Source: CAKSIW01 sp045576435 (GTDB lineage: Bacteria > Bacillota > Clostridia > Monoglobales > Monoglobaceae). Taken from it: 20,482 nt of DNA. The position numbers and the translations under genes were made by a program. Each line of letters begins with the position of its first letter. Positions within the stretch are counted from its first letter, which is position 1. This document shows, one piece after another, positions 7,929 to 15,041 of the stretch. The stretch covers positions 1 to 20,482 of the forward strand of contig JAZNGL010000027.1 of NCBI GenBank assembly GCA_045576435.1, in the 5' to 3' direction. The notes beneath the pieces were generated by a model. It saw only the letters and a list, made by a program, of their open reading frames with translations. It ran no database searches and was not told the origin of the DNA.

Positions 7929-8867
7929 ATGCCGAGTAAAATTATAGCTGTTGCGGGGCCAACTGCTTCAGGAAAAACCGCTTTGGCGGTTGAAATTGCA
8001 ACAAGGCTTGGCGGTGAGGTAATATCTTGCGATTCGATGCAGATATATAAACATATGAACATTGGAACAGCCAAACCCACGATTGATGAAAAGAGAAATA
8101 TTCCACATCATATGATTGATATTGTTGAACCGTTTGAAAGCTATAGCGTTGCTATGTTTGTTAAAGATGCACGGCGCTGTATTGATGATGTCTTAAGCCG
8201 TGGCAAAATTCCGATTCTTGCAGGAGGAACGGGGCTCTATATGGATAGCGTTATAAACAACATAGAGTTTGATGAATTTGAAGATGATGTTGAATATAGG
8301 GATGAGCTACAAAAAATAGCAGAAGAAAAAGGCGTTGAAGTTCTGCATGAAATGTTGAGAGAAAAAGACTCATTAGCTGCCGAAAAAATACACCCCAACA
8401 ATGTCAGAAGAGTTATAAGAGCGCTTGAGGTTTGTAAAGCAACGGGAAGAACCTTCACGGAGGTTAGCCGTGATGCGGTTAAAACACCCATTTATGAGGC
8501 TTTAACTTTTGGGCTGGAATATGAACGAGCAGTCCTATATAACAGGATAAACAGGCGTGTTGACAAGATGATTGACGAAGGCTTGCTTGACGAAGTTAAA
8601 ATGCTCAGAGAGATGGGGATAAGTTATAATAACACAGCCATGCAGGCAATAGGATATAAGGAAATTTTTGAATATCTTGATAGCGAATGCAGTTTTGAAG
8701 AAGCGATAGAAAAAATAAAGCAAGAAAGTCGCAGATATGCAAAACGTCAATTGACGTGGTTTAAACGCAATCCACAAATTATATGGTTTATGTTACAGGA
8801 AAATTACAGTTTAGAAAAAATTTATGAAAAATGTTTTACATTTATAAATAAGTTTGATATAATATAA
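7929..8867 (+). CDS. miaA: tRNA dimethylallyltransferase MiaA
   Basis: MiaA transfers the dimethylallyl group from DMAPP to N6 of A37 in tRNAs reading UNN codons, making the i6A substrate used by MiaB. The sequence has the P-loop GPTASGKT (10-17), the substrate segment DSMQIYKHMNIGTAKP (from about 35), GGTGLY (99-104), and the C-terminal RYAKRQLTWFKRNP. Its 312 aa match the family. A GGAGG site overlaps the mutL stop, with 8 nt between genes. In many Firmicutes hfq follows miaA, but here an HlyD-like gene does. The last 11 codons contain a strong promoter for that downstream block. Confidence 0.97.
   Translation: MPSKIIAVAGPTASGKTALAVEIATRLGGEVISCDSMQIYKHMNIGTAKPTIDEKRNIPHHMIDIVEPFESYSVAMFVKDARRCIDDVLSRGKIPILAGGTGLYMDSVINNIEFDEFEDDVEYRDELQKIAEEKGVEVLHEMLREKDSLAAEKIHPNNVRRVIRALEVCKATGRTFTEVSRDAVKTPIYEALTFGLEYERAVLYNRINRRVDKMIDEGLLDEVKMLREMGISYNNTAMQAIGYKEIFEYLDSECSFEEAIEKIKQESRRYAKRQLTWFKRNPQIIWFMLQENYSLEKIYEKCFTFINKFDII
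8835..8863 (+). promoter_or_regulatory. Sigma-A promoter inside the 3' end of miaA
   Basis: TTTACA (8835-8840), a 17-nt spacer and TATAAT (8858-8863) differ from the consensus at one base. Transcription would begin near 8870, just past the miaA stop codon, giving a 50-nt leader before the ATG at 8921. This probably separates expression of the envelope, division and excision-repair block from the mismatch-repair block. Confidence 0.7.
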
Positions 8868-8920
8868 TTTATATAGTGTTATATGGCAGCGTTGTGGAAG
8901 ACGTCAGAACGGAGCTTAAT

Positions 8921-10189
8921 ATGGAAAAAAATTTAAAAAGAGAAAAAAAGAAGCATAAAAGAAAAAAGATAGGTTATATAGGGCTTTTTTTGTCTGTTTT
9001 TACGATTTTATTAATAATCAACATATTGAATTTCGGCGGAAGTGTTCGAACTGTTGTTGTCCGCAGGGGAACAGAGGAAGAAACAATTCCGGCAACGGCA
9101 TATATATTTCGTGAACAAACTATTGTAACCACTCCCAAGACGGGCTTTTTATATTGTGAGGCAAGAGAGGACGAAAGAGTAAAATCCGGAGAAGCTATTG
9201 TTTCAATTTATGAAAATGAAATAAATTCACAAGCTAATAGTGAGTTGAAGACAATTGAAGATAAGATAAAAGAGTTATCACATAATTCTTTAGAGGTTGA
9301 TGTTTTCAGCAATGATGTTGCAAGAATTGAGCAGGATATAGCAACAAGACTTCGTAGCATTCCGTTATATAATTATACAAACAATATAGAAAGAATAGCT
9401 GAAGTTCGTGGGGAAACAGACAAGCTCATAGAAAAGAAACGGATTATATTGGGAGAAGCAGAACCGAACAGTAATCAGCAAGAGATAGAAAAACTAAAAA
9501 AGCGCAAAGCGGAAATTGAACAAACAAACAAAGTTGAAAGAACAATCATACATTCGCCTAAAGCGGGCGCGTTTACGGCACGTATTGATGGTATGGAAGA
9601 ATTATTGAGCTTGGATGCCTTGGCAAACATTTCTCCATCATATATTAAAGAACTGGGAAAACAGAAAATATCTGTTAAAACTGCTGCAAAGGTAAATGAA
9701 GGAGACGCGGTAGGGAAAATTATTAACAACTTCACATGGAGTGCGGCTTCAATAGTATCAAAAGAGGATGCAGAGGATATTAAAATTGGGGACAAGCTTG
9801 GTATAAGATTTGTAAATCTTGGAACTGATGTTGTTGATGGAACCGTTAGTAAAATAACATCAGAGGAAAATGGCAAGGTTGTTATTACTGTTTCGTCAAA
9901 TAAATATGTTAACATGATATATTCAACATCAAAAGCAGATGTCGAATATGTTAAAAAGAGATATAAGGGATTAAGAATACCGGCTGAAAGTATAAGAATT
10001 GTAAATGGCGTTAAGGGCGTTTATGTTATTCGCAGCGATATAGCAAGATTTGTTCCCATTAACATATTGCATAACGGAAAGGAAAATGTTATTGTTTCTG
10101 AAAAGATGGAGAGCGGAGCAACAATTAAGCTTTATGATGAACTTGTAGTCGGCGGGAAAAATATTTATGATGGTAAGGGCGTGAGATAA
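8921..10189 (+). CDS. HlyD-like membrane-anchored adaptor protein
   Basis: A 422-aa protein with a strongly basic N-terminus (KNLKREKKKHKRKK), one membrane segment at about 17-36 and a large extracytoplasmic part. The order is that of a membrane-fusion (HlyD/biotin-lipoyl) protein: a first barrel half around 70-100, a charged helical hairpin at about 100-205, and a return strand (ERTIIHSPKAGAFTARIDG). A beta-rich C-terminal region follows, with RIPAESIRIVNGVKGVYVI as in efflux adaptors. The start at 8921 has a GGAG site (8911-8914); a GTG at 8876 in the same frame lies almost on the predicted transcript start and is rejected. No exporter, ABC transporter or outer-membrane partner lies nearby. 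It abuts yggS. The function is unknown; a division or envelope role is only suggested by its neighbours. Confidence 0.75.
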   Translation: MEKNLKREKKKHKRKKIGYIGLFLSVFTILLIINILNFGGSVRTVVVRRGTEEETIPATAYIFREQTIVTTPKTGFLYCEAREDERVKSGEAIVSIYENEINSQANSELKTIEDKIKELSHNSLEVDVFSNDVARIEQDIATRLRSIPLYNYTNNIERIAEVRGETDKLIEKKRIILGEAEPNSNQQEIEKLKKRKAEIEQTNKVERTIIHSPKAGAFTARIDGMEELLSLDALANISPSYIKELGKQKISVKTAAKVNEGDAVGKIINNFTWSAASIVSKEDAEDIKIGDKLGIRFVNLGTDVVDGTVSKITSEENGKVVITVSSNKYVNMIYSTSKADVEYVKKRYKGLRIPAESIRIVNGVKGVYVIRSDIARFVPINILHNGKENVIVSEKMESGATIKLYDELVVGGKNIYDGKGVR

Positions 10190-10894
10190 ATGCCGAACAT
10201 AAAAGAAAATCTGAAAATCGTTTTAGATGAGATTGAATCTTCTGCGCAAAAGGTTAAAAGAGATAAACAAGAAATCAAACTCATTGCAGTCACAAAAACC
10301 TATGGCCCAGAGCTTATAAATGAGGCAATCTCAAATGGCGTTACGGATATCGGTGAAAACCGTGTTCAGGAAATATTAGAAAAGTTTGGCAATGTGTTGC
10401 CTGTGAAATGGCATTTAATTGGACATTTACAAAAAAATAAGGTTAAATATATAATTGATAAGGTTGAATTAATACACTCTGTTGATAGCTTGGCTTTGGC
10501 TGAGGAAATAAATAAGCAGGCAAAAAAAATCGGCAAAATACAGAGAATATTAATTCAAGTGAATGTTTCAGGCGAGGAAAGTAAGTTTGGAATAAAGCCG
10601 TCAGAGTGTGAGGAACTTTGCAGAGCAATTTCGAAACTCGAGAATTTAAAAATTGAAGGCTTAATGACAATCGCACCATTTGTTGAAAATAAAAATGCAA
10701 TAAAAAATATTTTTTGTGAATTGAGACAAATTTCACTTGACATTTCGGCAAAAAACATAGATACTGTATCTATGGGAGAGTTGTCTATGGGGATGACAAA
10801 TGATTATCCCGAAGCTATAGAATGCGGAGCAACAATGGTCAGAGTTGGAACAGGAATTTTTGGAAAGCGTGATTATCCAAACAATATAGCTTAA
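10190..10894 (+). CDS. yggS: YggS/PROSC family PLP homeostasis protein
   Basis: A 234-aa pyridoxal-phosphate-binding protein with a TIM-barrel fold like the N-terminal domain of alanine racemase and no known enzymatic activity. The family keeps free PLP in balance and affects amino-acid and vitamin B6 metabolism. The PLP lysine is K36 in AVTKTY. Other family landmarks are IGENRVQE, WHLIGHLQKNK, IHSVDS, GLMTIAP, SMGMTNDYPEAIECGATMVR and the terminal RVGTGIFG. The ATG follows the stop of the HlyD-like gene with no gap, suggesting translational coupling. In Gram-positive bacteria this gene (ylmE) usually lies upstream of sepF, as here. Confidence 0.96.
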   Translation: MPNIKENLKIVLDEIESSAQKVKRDKQEIKLIAVTKTYGPELINEAISNGVTDIGENRVQEILEKFGNVLPVKWHLIGHLQKNKVKYIIDKVELIHSVDSLALAEEINKQAKKIGKIQRILIQVNVSGEESKFGIKPSECEELCRAISKLENLKIEGLMTIAPFVENKNAIKNIFCELRQISLDISAKNIDTVSMGELSMGMTNDYPEAIECGATMVRVGTGIFGKRDYPNNIA

Positions 10895-10895
10895 A

Positions 10896-10925
10896 TTAAC
10901 AGTGTTAATATTATAAAATTATATA
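10896..10925 (+). promoter_or_regulatory. Weak candidate promoter upstream of sepF
   Basis: TTAACA (10896-10901), an 18-nt spacer and TATATA (10920-10925) give a possible sigma-A site in the 52-nt gap between yggS and sepF. The gap is almost entirely A and T, so a match of this quality may be chance. The TTAACA also lies in a small palindrome, ATTAAC-AGT-GTTAAT (10895-10909). Confidence 0.25.
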
Positions 10926-10946
10926 AAAGTCTTAGGAGGAAAAACA

Positions 10947-11405
10947 ATGAGTATAGTAAACAAAATGTTGAATTTGATTGGTTTCGATACCCCGGAGGAT
11001 GACTATGAGGAAGAACTTTTAAGCAACACAGGCAATATGGGAACTATGTCATATGATGATGAGGAAACTGACACAACTAATGATGGAAAACGTAATAAGG
11101 TTGTTAAAATCCACACAACAGCACAACTTAAGTTAGTTGTTATGCAACCAGAGAGCTTTGAGGATGCTCGCGATATAGCAAACCACCTCAAGAGCAAAAA
11201 ACCGGTTGTTATGAATTTGGAGTCTGTTGAGAAGGATATTGCCCGCAGAATAGTTGACTTTTTGAGTGGTGCAGTTTATGCTCTTGATGGAAACATCCAG
11301 AAGGTATCAAACGGAATTTTCCTCATTGCTCCATATAATGTTGGAATCATGGGCGATTTCAAGGATGAGTTAAGAAACAAGGGTATTTTCCCTTGGAATA
11401 GCTAA
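10947..11405 (+). CDS. sepF: Cell division protein SepF
   Basis: SepF is a cytosolic partner of FtsZ. It polymerises into rings, bundles FtsZ filaments and tethers them to the membrane through an N-terminal amphipathic helix. The 152-aa protein has that helix at 1-13 (MSIVNKMLNLIGF), an acidic linker of about 14-50, and the globular SepF domain of about 53-140. The domain shows KVVKIHTTAQLKLVVMQPES, the conserved DARDIANHLKSKKPVVMNLE and RRIVDFLSGAVYALDGNIQK. An AGGAGG site precedes the start. The last base of its stop codon is the first base of the ylmH start. ylmG, usually between sepF and ylmH, is absent. Confidence 0.96.
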   Translation: MSIVNKMLNLIGFDTPEDDYEEELLSNTGNMGTMSYDDEETDTTNDGKRNKVVKIHTTAQLKLVVMQPESFEDARDIANHLKSKKPVVMNLESVEKDIARRIVDFLSGAVYALDGNIQKVSNGIFLIAPYNVGIMGDFKDELRNKGIFPWNS

Positions 11406-12160
11406 TGAATTTTACTGCAGAAGAAAAATTGCTGATATCAAGAGCAGAAGATGTTGTGCGATTAAGCGAAAGACATTATTCGGTTAAACACACGGGATTT
11501 TTGACTCCAACAGAGACGGAAATTATAAGAAGAAACATGCCTGCCGGGGACGTGAAACGGGAGTTTTTTGGAGGATATGACGGCGCAGAAAGGATGCTTT
11601 TTGCGGCGATACCCGAATATTGTGCCGAGGAAGAAATCCTTCAAGAAATTTCGCTATTAGAAATCAGTGGCAGGGATATTGCCTCTCTTTCGCATAGGGA
11701 TTATCTGGGGAGCATTTTGGGGCTTGGGATAAAACGTGAGAAAATAGGAGATATTCTTGTGTTTGAAGACCGGAGCATGGTTTTTGTTCTTGAGGATATT
11801 GCAGATTACATAATTCAAAATCTTGAAAAGGTTGGAAGAAAAGGCATTAAAATTAAAAAAATCAAGATAGAAGATGCCGAAATTCCACCACCCAGAATTG
11901 AAAAAATTGTGAGTACTGTTGCGAGCCTTAGGCTTGACTGTATTGTGGCGGCGGCACTTAGAACTTCACGGTCTAAAGCACTTGACCATATTCAATCGGG
12001 AAAAGTTCAGGTTAATTGGATGGAACAAGAAAATTCAGCGTTTTCTCTTAAAGCGGGAGATGTGTTCTCAATACGGGGAATAGGTAAATTCAGGCTTTCA
12101 AAGGATATAACAGAAACAAAAAAAGGACGACTTGGCATTTGCATTGAAAAGATGCTTTGA
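11405..12160 (+). CDS. ylmH: YlmH family RNA-binding protein (S4 domain)
   Basis: A 251-aa protein with the YlmH N-terminal domains (about 1-165) followed by an S4 RNA-binding domain (about 175-240, with RLDCIVAAALRTSRSKALDHIQSGKVQVN split by my numbering into its typical helix-turn and strand). YlmH belongs to the division-gene neighbourhood of Gram-positive bacteria. Recent work on Bacillus subtilis ties it to binding and rescuing stalled ribosomal large subunits, acting on peptidyl-tRNA. Start and sepF stop overlap in TAATG, and I see no strong ribosome site of its own, so it is probably translated by re-initiation. divIVA follows after 26 nt. Confidence 0.93.
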   Translation: MNFTAEEKLLISRAEDVVRLSERHYSVKHTGFLTPTETEIIRRNMPAGDVKREFFGGYDGAERMLFAAIPEYCAEEEILQEISLLEISGRDIASLSHRDYLGSILGLGIKREKIGDILVFEDRSMVFVLEDIADYIIQNLEKVGRKGIKIKKIKIEDAEIPPPRIEKIVSTVASLRLDCIVAAALRTSRSKALDHIQSGKVQVNWMEQENSAFSLKAGDVFSIRGIGKFRLSKDITETKKGRLGICIEKML

Positions 12161-12186
12161 TAAAAATATAGAGGGGGAAAAGACAT

Positions 12187-12876
12187 ATGTTGACTCCGTT
12201 GGAAATAGAAAACAAGAAGTTTAAGAAGGAGCTCATTGGATATAGCGTTGTTGAGGTTGAGGAGTTTGTCAATGTTTTGTGCGAAAACTACGAGACGTTA
12301 TATAAAGAAAATTTAGCTAACAAGGATAGAATTAATGTTTTATCTGCTGCTGTAAAGCAATATAAAGTAATGGAGGAAACCTTGCAAAACGCAATACTTG
12401 TTGCTCAGAGTGCAGGCGAAGAGGTGACTAGAAACGCAAAAGAAAGGGCAGCAAACATAATAGCAGAGGCTGAAAATAAGGCTTCACAAATTTTAAACGA
12501 TGCAGGTAAAGAAGTAACTAAAGTTAGCTATGAGTATGAGGAAATGAAGAGAAATGTTGAGGTTTTCAGAACCCGAATAATTTCTTTATTAACTTCTCAG
12601 CTCGATATAGTTAAAGAATTCAGCATGCCGGAAAGTGAGAAAAACAAACAAACGGCAGAAATCGATGAAATTGTTGAAGAGAAAGACGAAGGCAATGAAG
12701 GTTCAGATGTTATGAAAACACTTAAAAAGCTTGAACGGGTGACCATGGAGCTACCACGATTGGTTTTAAATGAAAAGGGCGAATATGTGGCGGCAGATGA
12801 GTTTGAGCAAGAACAAAAGTTTGAGGAGTTTAACATCAATTCTGAGGATGAAATTGATGAAGACCTAGGATTTTAA
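12187..12876 (+). CDS. divIVA: DivIVA family cell-division/polarity protein
   Basis: DivIVA-type proteins assemble on strongly curved membrane at poles and septa and position other proteins. The 229-aa product starts with the family's lipid-binding domain (1-50: LTPLEIENKKFKKELIGYS then VVEVEEFVN). A long coiled-coil follows at about 30-150, with heptad-rich AKERAANIIAEAENKASQIL. The acidic C-terminus of about 155-229 is low in complexity and shows no recognisable motif. In sporulating species DivIVA also anchors the chromosome origin at the pole. An AGGGGG site lies before the ATG. It is followed by an 80-nt leader with possible hairpins before lspA. Confidence 0.93.
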   Translation: MLTPLEIENKKFKKELIGYSVVEVEEFVNVLCENYETLYKENLANKDRINVLSAAVKQYKVMEETLQNAILVAQSAGEEVTRNAKERAANIIAEAENKASQILNDAGKEVTKVSYEYEEMKRNVEVFRTRIISLLTSQLDIVKEFSMPESEKNKQTAEIDEIVEEKDEGNEGSDVMKTLKKLERVTMELPRLVLNEKGEYVAADEFEQEQKFEEFNINSEDEIDEDLGF

Positions 12877-12882
12877 AAAATG

Positions 12883-12934
12883 GTCTGTCCTTTGTTTGCA
12901 TGACAAAGTTTTTGTGTGCAGATATCGGGCAGAC
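12883..12934 (+). promoter_or_regulatory. Nested hairpins between divIVA and lspA (possible attenuator)
   Basis: An inner hairpin, CTTTGT / ACAAAG with a 7-nt loop (12890-12908), is followed by TTTTTGTG like a weak intrinsic terminator. Outer arms GTCTGTCC (12883-12890) and GGGCAGAC (12927-12934) can pair over 8 bp with one G-U. The arms share C12890, so the outer stem could enclose or compete with the inner one. The inner stem has only two G-C pairs. A regulatory role is inference. Confidence 0.3.
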
Positions 12935-12956
12935 TTTTCGCATGGACGGTGTTAAA

Positions 12957-13454
12957 ATGATTTTTTTAATGATATGCTTTTTGGTGGTTCTTGTGGACTT
13001 TTTTGTTAAGAGATGGGCAGAACAGATTTTAACAAAAATAGAAACAATGCCGTTGTGGCAGAATGTGTTTCATTTGACATATGTTGAAAACAGCGGAGCT
13101 GCATTTGGGATGTTTAAAAATGGCAGATTTGTTTTTATTGCTTTAACAATAATAATTGTTCTGGGAATTATATGGTTCATAATTAAAAATCGGAAAAAGG
13201 ACAAGCTTTTAAATTTATGGCTGAGCTTTATCGCGGGTGGAGCTGTTGGAAACTTGATTGACAGAATATGGCTTGGCTATGTGGTTGACTTGTTTGATTT
13301 CAGATTTATTAATTTTCCGGTGTTTAATGTGGCAGATATTTTTGTTTGCATCGGTGCATTTTTGGTGGTAGTTTATTTTTTGATAAATGATGATAAAACA
13401 AAGGATATTAAAGAGGACTGTGGAAATAATGATAATAACTGTGCAAAGCCATGA
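12957..13454 (+). CDS. lspA: Lipoprotein signal peptidase LspA
   Basis: LspA (signal peptidase II) is an aspartyl protease in the membrane that cleaves the signal peptide of lipid-modified prolipoproteins. From the ATG at 12957 the protein is 165 aa and begins directly with the first membrane segment, like known LspA. In-frame ATGs at 12900 and 12942 would add 19 or 5 residues, lack a good ribosome site, and the first sits in a hairpin loop. Family motifs are the N-terminal VLVDFFVKRW, YVENSGAAFGMF, and the two catalytic aspartates in GNLIDR and VFNVAD. Four membrane segments can be seen. The C-terminal 15-20 residues are charged. It overlaps rluD by 26 nt. Confidence 0.94.
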   Translation: MIFLMICFLVVLVDFFVKRWAEQILTKIETMPLWQNVFHLTYVENSGAAFGMFKNGRFVFIALTIIIVLGIIWFIIKNRKKDKLLNLWLSFIAGGAVGNLIDRIWLGYVVDLFDFRFINFPVFNVADIFVCIGAFLVVVYFLINDDKTKDIKEDCGNNDNNCAKP

Positions 13455-14352
13455 GGCTCAAAACAGACTGGATGTTTTTCTTGCAGAAAAAACAGAAGAT
13501 TTAACACGTTCAAGAATTCAAAAATTGATTTCTGAGGGTTGTGTTGCGCTTAACGGAGAGACGCCAAAGGCAAATTGCCGTCTCAAAGAAGGAGACGTTA
13601 TTGAGATTAACATGCCAACGGCTAAAGAGTGTGAAATTGAGGCAGAAGAGATTCCTCTCGACATAGTTTATGAGGATAGCGATATGCTTGTGGTGAATAA
13701 GCCACAGGGTATGGTTGTGCATCCTGCAGCAGGAAATTATAGCGGAACCTTGGTGAATGCTTTGATGGCATATTGCGGAGACAGCTTGTCGGGCATTAAC
13801 GGAGAGATACGGCCAGGAATATTACACAGAATAGATAAGGACACAAGTGGCTTGCTAATGGTTGCAAAAAATGATATAGCACACAGCAAGCTTTCTGAAC
13901 AGATTAAAGAACATAGTTTAACGCGAGAATATCTCGCGTTGGTGCATGGAAACATAAAAGAGGATAGCGGAACAATAGATGCGCCTATTGGCAGAGACGA
14001 GAAAAACAGAAAGAAAATGACAATAACTCAAAAAAATTCTCGCAATGCAGTTACACATTTTTTTGTTGAGGAACGTTTCAATAAATATACTTTGATTAGA
14101 TGTAGGCTTGAAACAGGGAGAACCCATCAAATAAGAGTGCATATGTCTAAAAATGGGCATCCAATTGTGGGCGATAAAACCTATGGTGTTAAAAAAGAGG
14201 AATTTAAATTAGAGGGGCAACTGCTTCATGCAAGAAAAATTGGATTTATTCATCCAAGAAACAACGAATATATGGAGTTTGAGCGTGAAGCACCGGAATA
14301 TTTTAATAAAGTTATTGACAAACTGAGGAGAGAAAAACATGTCAAATCATAA
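13429..14352 (+). CDS. rluD: RluD/RluA family rRNA pseudouridine synthase
   Basis: RluA-family enzymes isomerise uridine to pseudouridine in rRNA or tRNA; RluD acts on helix 69 of 23S rRNA. An N-terminal S4 domain (about 10-75, RLDVFLAEKTEDLTRSRIQK) precedes the catalytic domain, which has HRIDKDTSGLLM with catalytic D136, and later LETGRTHQIRVHM and HPIVGDKTYG. The start at 13429 is preferred to the open ATG at 13387 because a GAGG/GGAA stretch lies upstream and because it matches the family N-terminus, giving 307 aa. It overlaps the end of lspA by 26 nt and radC by 14 nt. The lspA-rluD pair is a common Firmicute arrangement. The exact target uridines cannot be told from sequence. Confidence 0.92.
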   Translation: MIITVQSHEAQNRLDVFLAEKTEDLTRSRIQKLISEGCVALNGETPKANCRLKEGDVIEINMPTAKECEIEAEEIPLDIVYEDSDMLVVNKPQGMVVHPAAGNYSGTLVNALMAYCGDSLSGINGEIRPGILHRIDKDTSGLLMVAKNDIAHSKLSEQIKEHSLTREYLALVHGNIKEDSGTIDAPIGRDEKNRKKMTITQKNSRNAVTHFFVEERFNKYTLIRCRLETGRTHQIRVHMSKNGHPIVGDKTYGVKKEEFKLEGQLLHARKIGFIHPRNNEYMEFEREAPEYFNKVIDKLRREKHVKS

Positions 14353-15016
14353 GAATCACAGAAAGCGGATGGATTTTCGTGTATTAAACGACGGTTTTGA
14401 ATCGCTCACTCCTCACGAACAGCTGGAGCACTTGCTATATGCGGTTATTCCTCGTAGTAACACAAATGAAATTGCGCATGATTTGCTAGATAGATTTCGC
14501 ACAATAGATGGCATTTTTGAGACTGAGGTTGATGAACTTAAAAGAGTTAAGGGCGTTGGTCCAAGAACAGCGATGTTTCTTTTCACTGTTGGAAAATTTA
14601 TAGGTGCATGTGAAAGAAGTGATGGAACAGATATCAGGGAGATACTTGCCGACCAGGAGGCCATAGAGGACTTTGCTAAAAGCTATTTTTATAATAGAAT
14701 TAATGAGGCTTTTTATGTTATAAGCTTAAATTCGAAACGAAGAATTAATTGTGTTATCAAAATAACAGAAGGAACAGAGGGAGAAACGTCGGTATATATG
14801 GAAAAACTTCTGAAGAGGATAATTATGACGAATGCGAGGAGTGTAGTTTTTGTTCATAATCATCCGTGCGGAAATGTTTTGCCGTCGATTAGTGATATTA
14901 AAATATCGCAGGACCTGAAAAAAGCACTTGAGTTACTGGACATTGAATTGTTGGATAGCTTGATAGTTTCAGGCAGACAATGTTATAGCATGACGAGAGA
15001 AAGAATTTTAAAATAA
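14339..15016 (+). CDS. radC: RadC/YsaE family JAMM-domain protein
   Basis: A 225-aa protein of the RadC family. Its N-terminal part, about 20-90, carries a helix-hairpin-helix DNA-binding motif (VKGVGPRTAMFLF). The C-terminal MPN/JAMM domain has the metal-binding pattern H-x-H-x7-S-x2-D, visible as H173, H175, S183 and D186 in HNHPCGNVLPSISDI. The family is often called a DNA-repair protein, but its biochemical role is unsettled and the Bacillus homologue was shown not to be needed for repair or recombination. Cys177 takes a position that is usually Ser, though not one of the metal ligands. A GAGGAGAG site and 14-nt overlap with rluD suggest coupled translation. Position before uvrB may reflect history rather than shared function. 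Confidence 0.93.
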   Translation: MSNHKNHRKRMDFRVLNDGFESLTPHEQLEHLLYAVIPRSNTNEIAHDLLDRFRTIDGIFETEVDELKRVKGVGPRTAMFLFTVGKFIGACERSDGTDIREILADQEAIEDFAKSYFYNRINEAFYVISLNSKRRINCVIKITEGTEGETSVYMEKLLKRIIMTNARSVVFVHNHPCGNVLPSISDIKISQDLKKALELLDIELLDSLIVSGRQCYSMTRERILK

Positions 15017-15041
15017 TCAAAAAAGGACAGAGGGGTGTAGT

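Noticed and set aside
8876..8920. GTG at 8876 as the start of the HlyD-like gene
   Set aside because: It would lie about 6 nt from the predicted transcript start with no ribosome site, while ATG 8921 has GGAG at a 6-nt spacing and begins the usual basic N-terminus.
10895..10909. ATTAAC-AGT-GTTAAT palindrome before sepF as an operator
   Set aside because: Only 6-bp arms in a stretch made almost entirely of A and T. It resembles the palindrome at 264-278 in containing GTGTTA, but the similarity is too short to argue for a shared binding protein.
12900..12956. Longer LspA starting at ATG 12900
   Set aside because: There is no Shine-Dalgarno, the codon lies in a hairpin loop, and the extra residues do not match the family. 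LspA normally starts just before its first membrane segment.
14855..14893. Cys177 in RadC as a disabled JAMM site
   Set aside because: The metal-binding pattern H-x-H-x7-S-x2-D is complete without residue 177, so the Cys is a variation and not a loss of a ligand.
15017..15041. SOS (LexA/DinR) box upstream of uvrB
   Set aside because: No GAAC-N4-GTTC pattern is present in the 25-base gap, and the gene is fed by upstream promoters.
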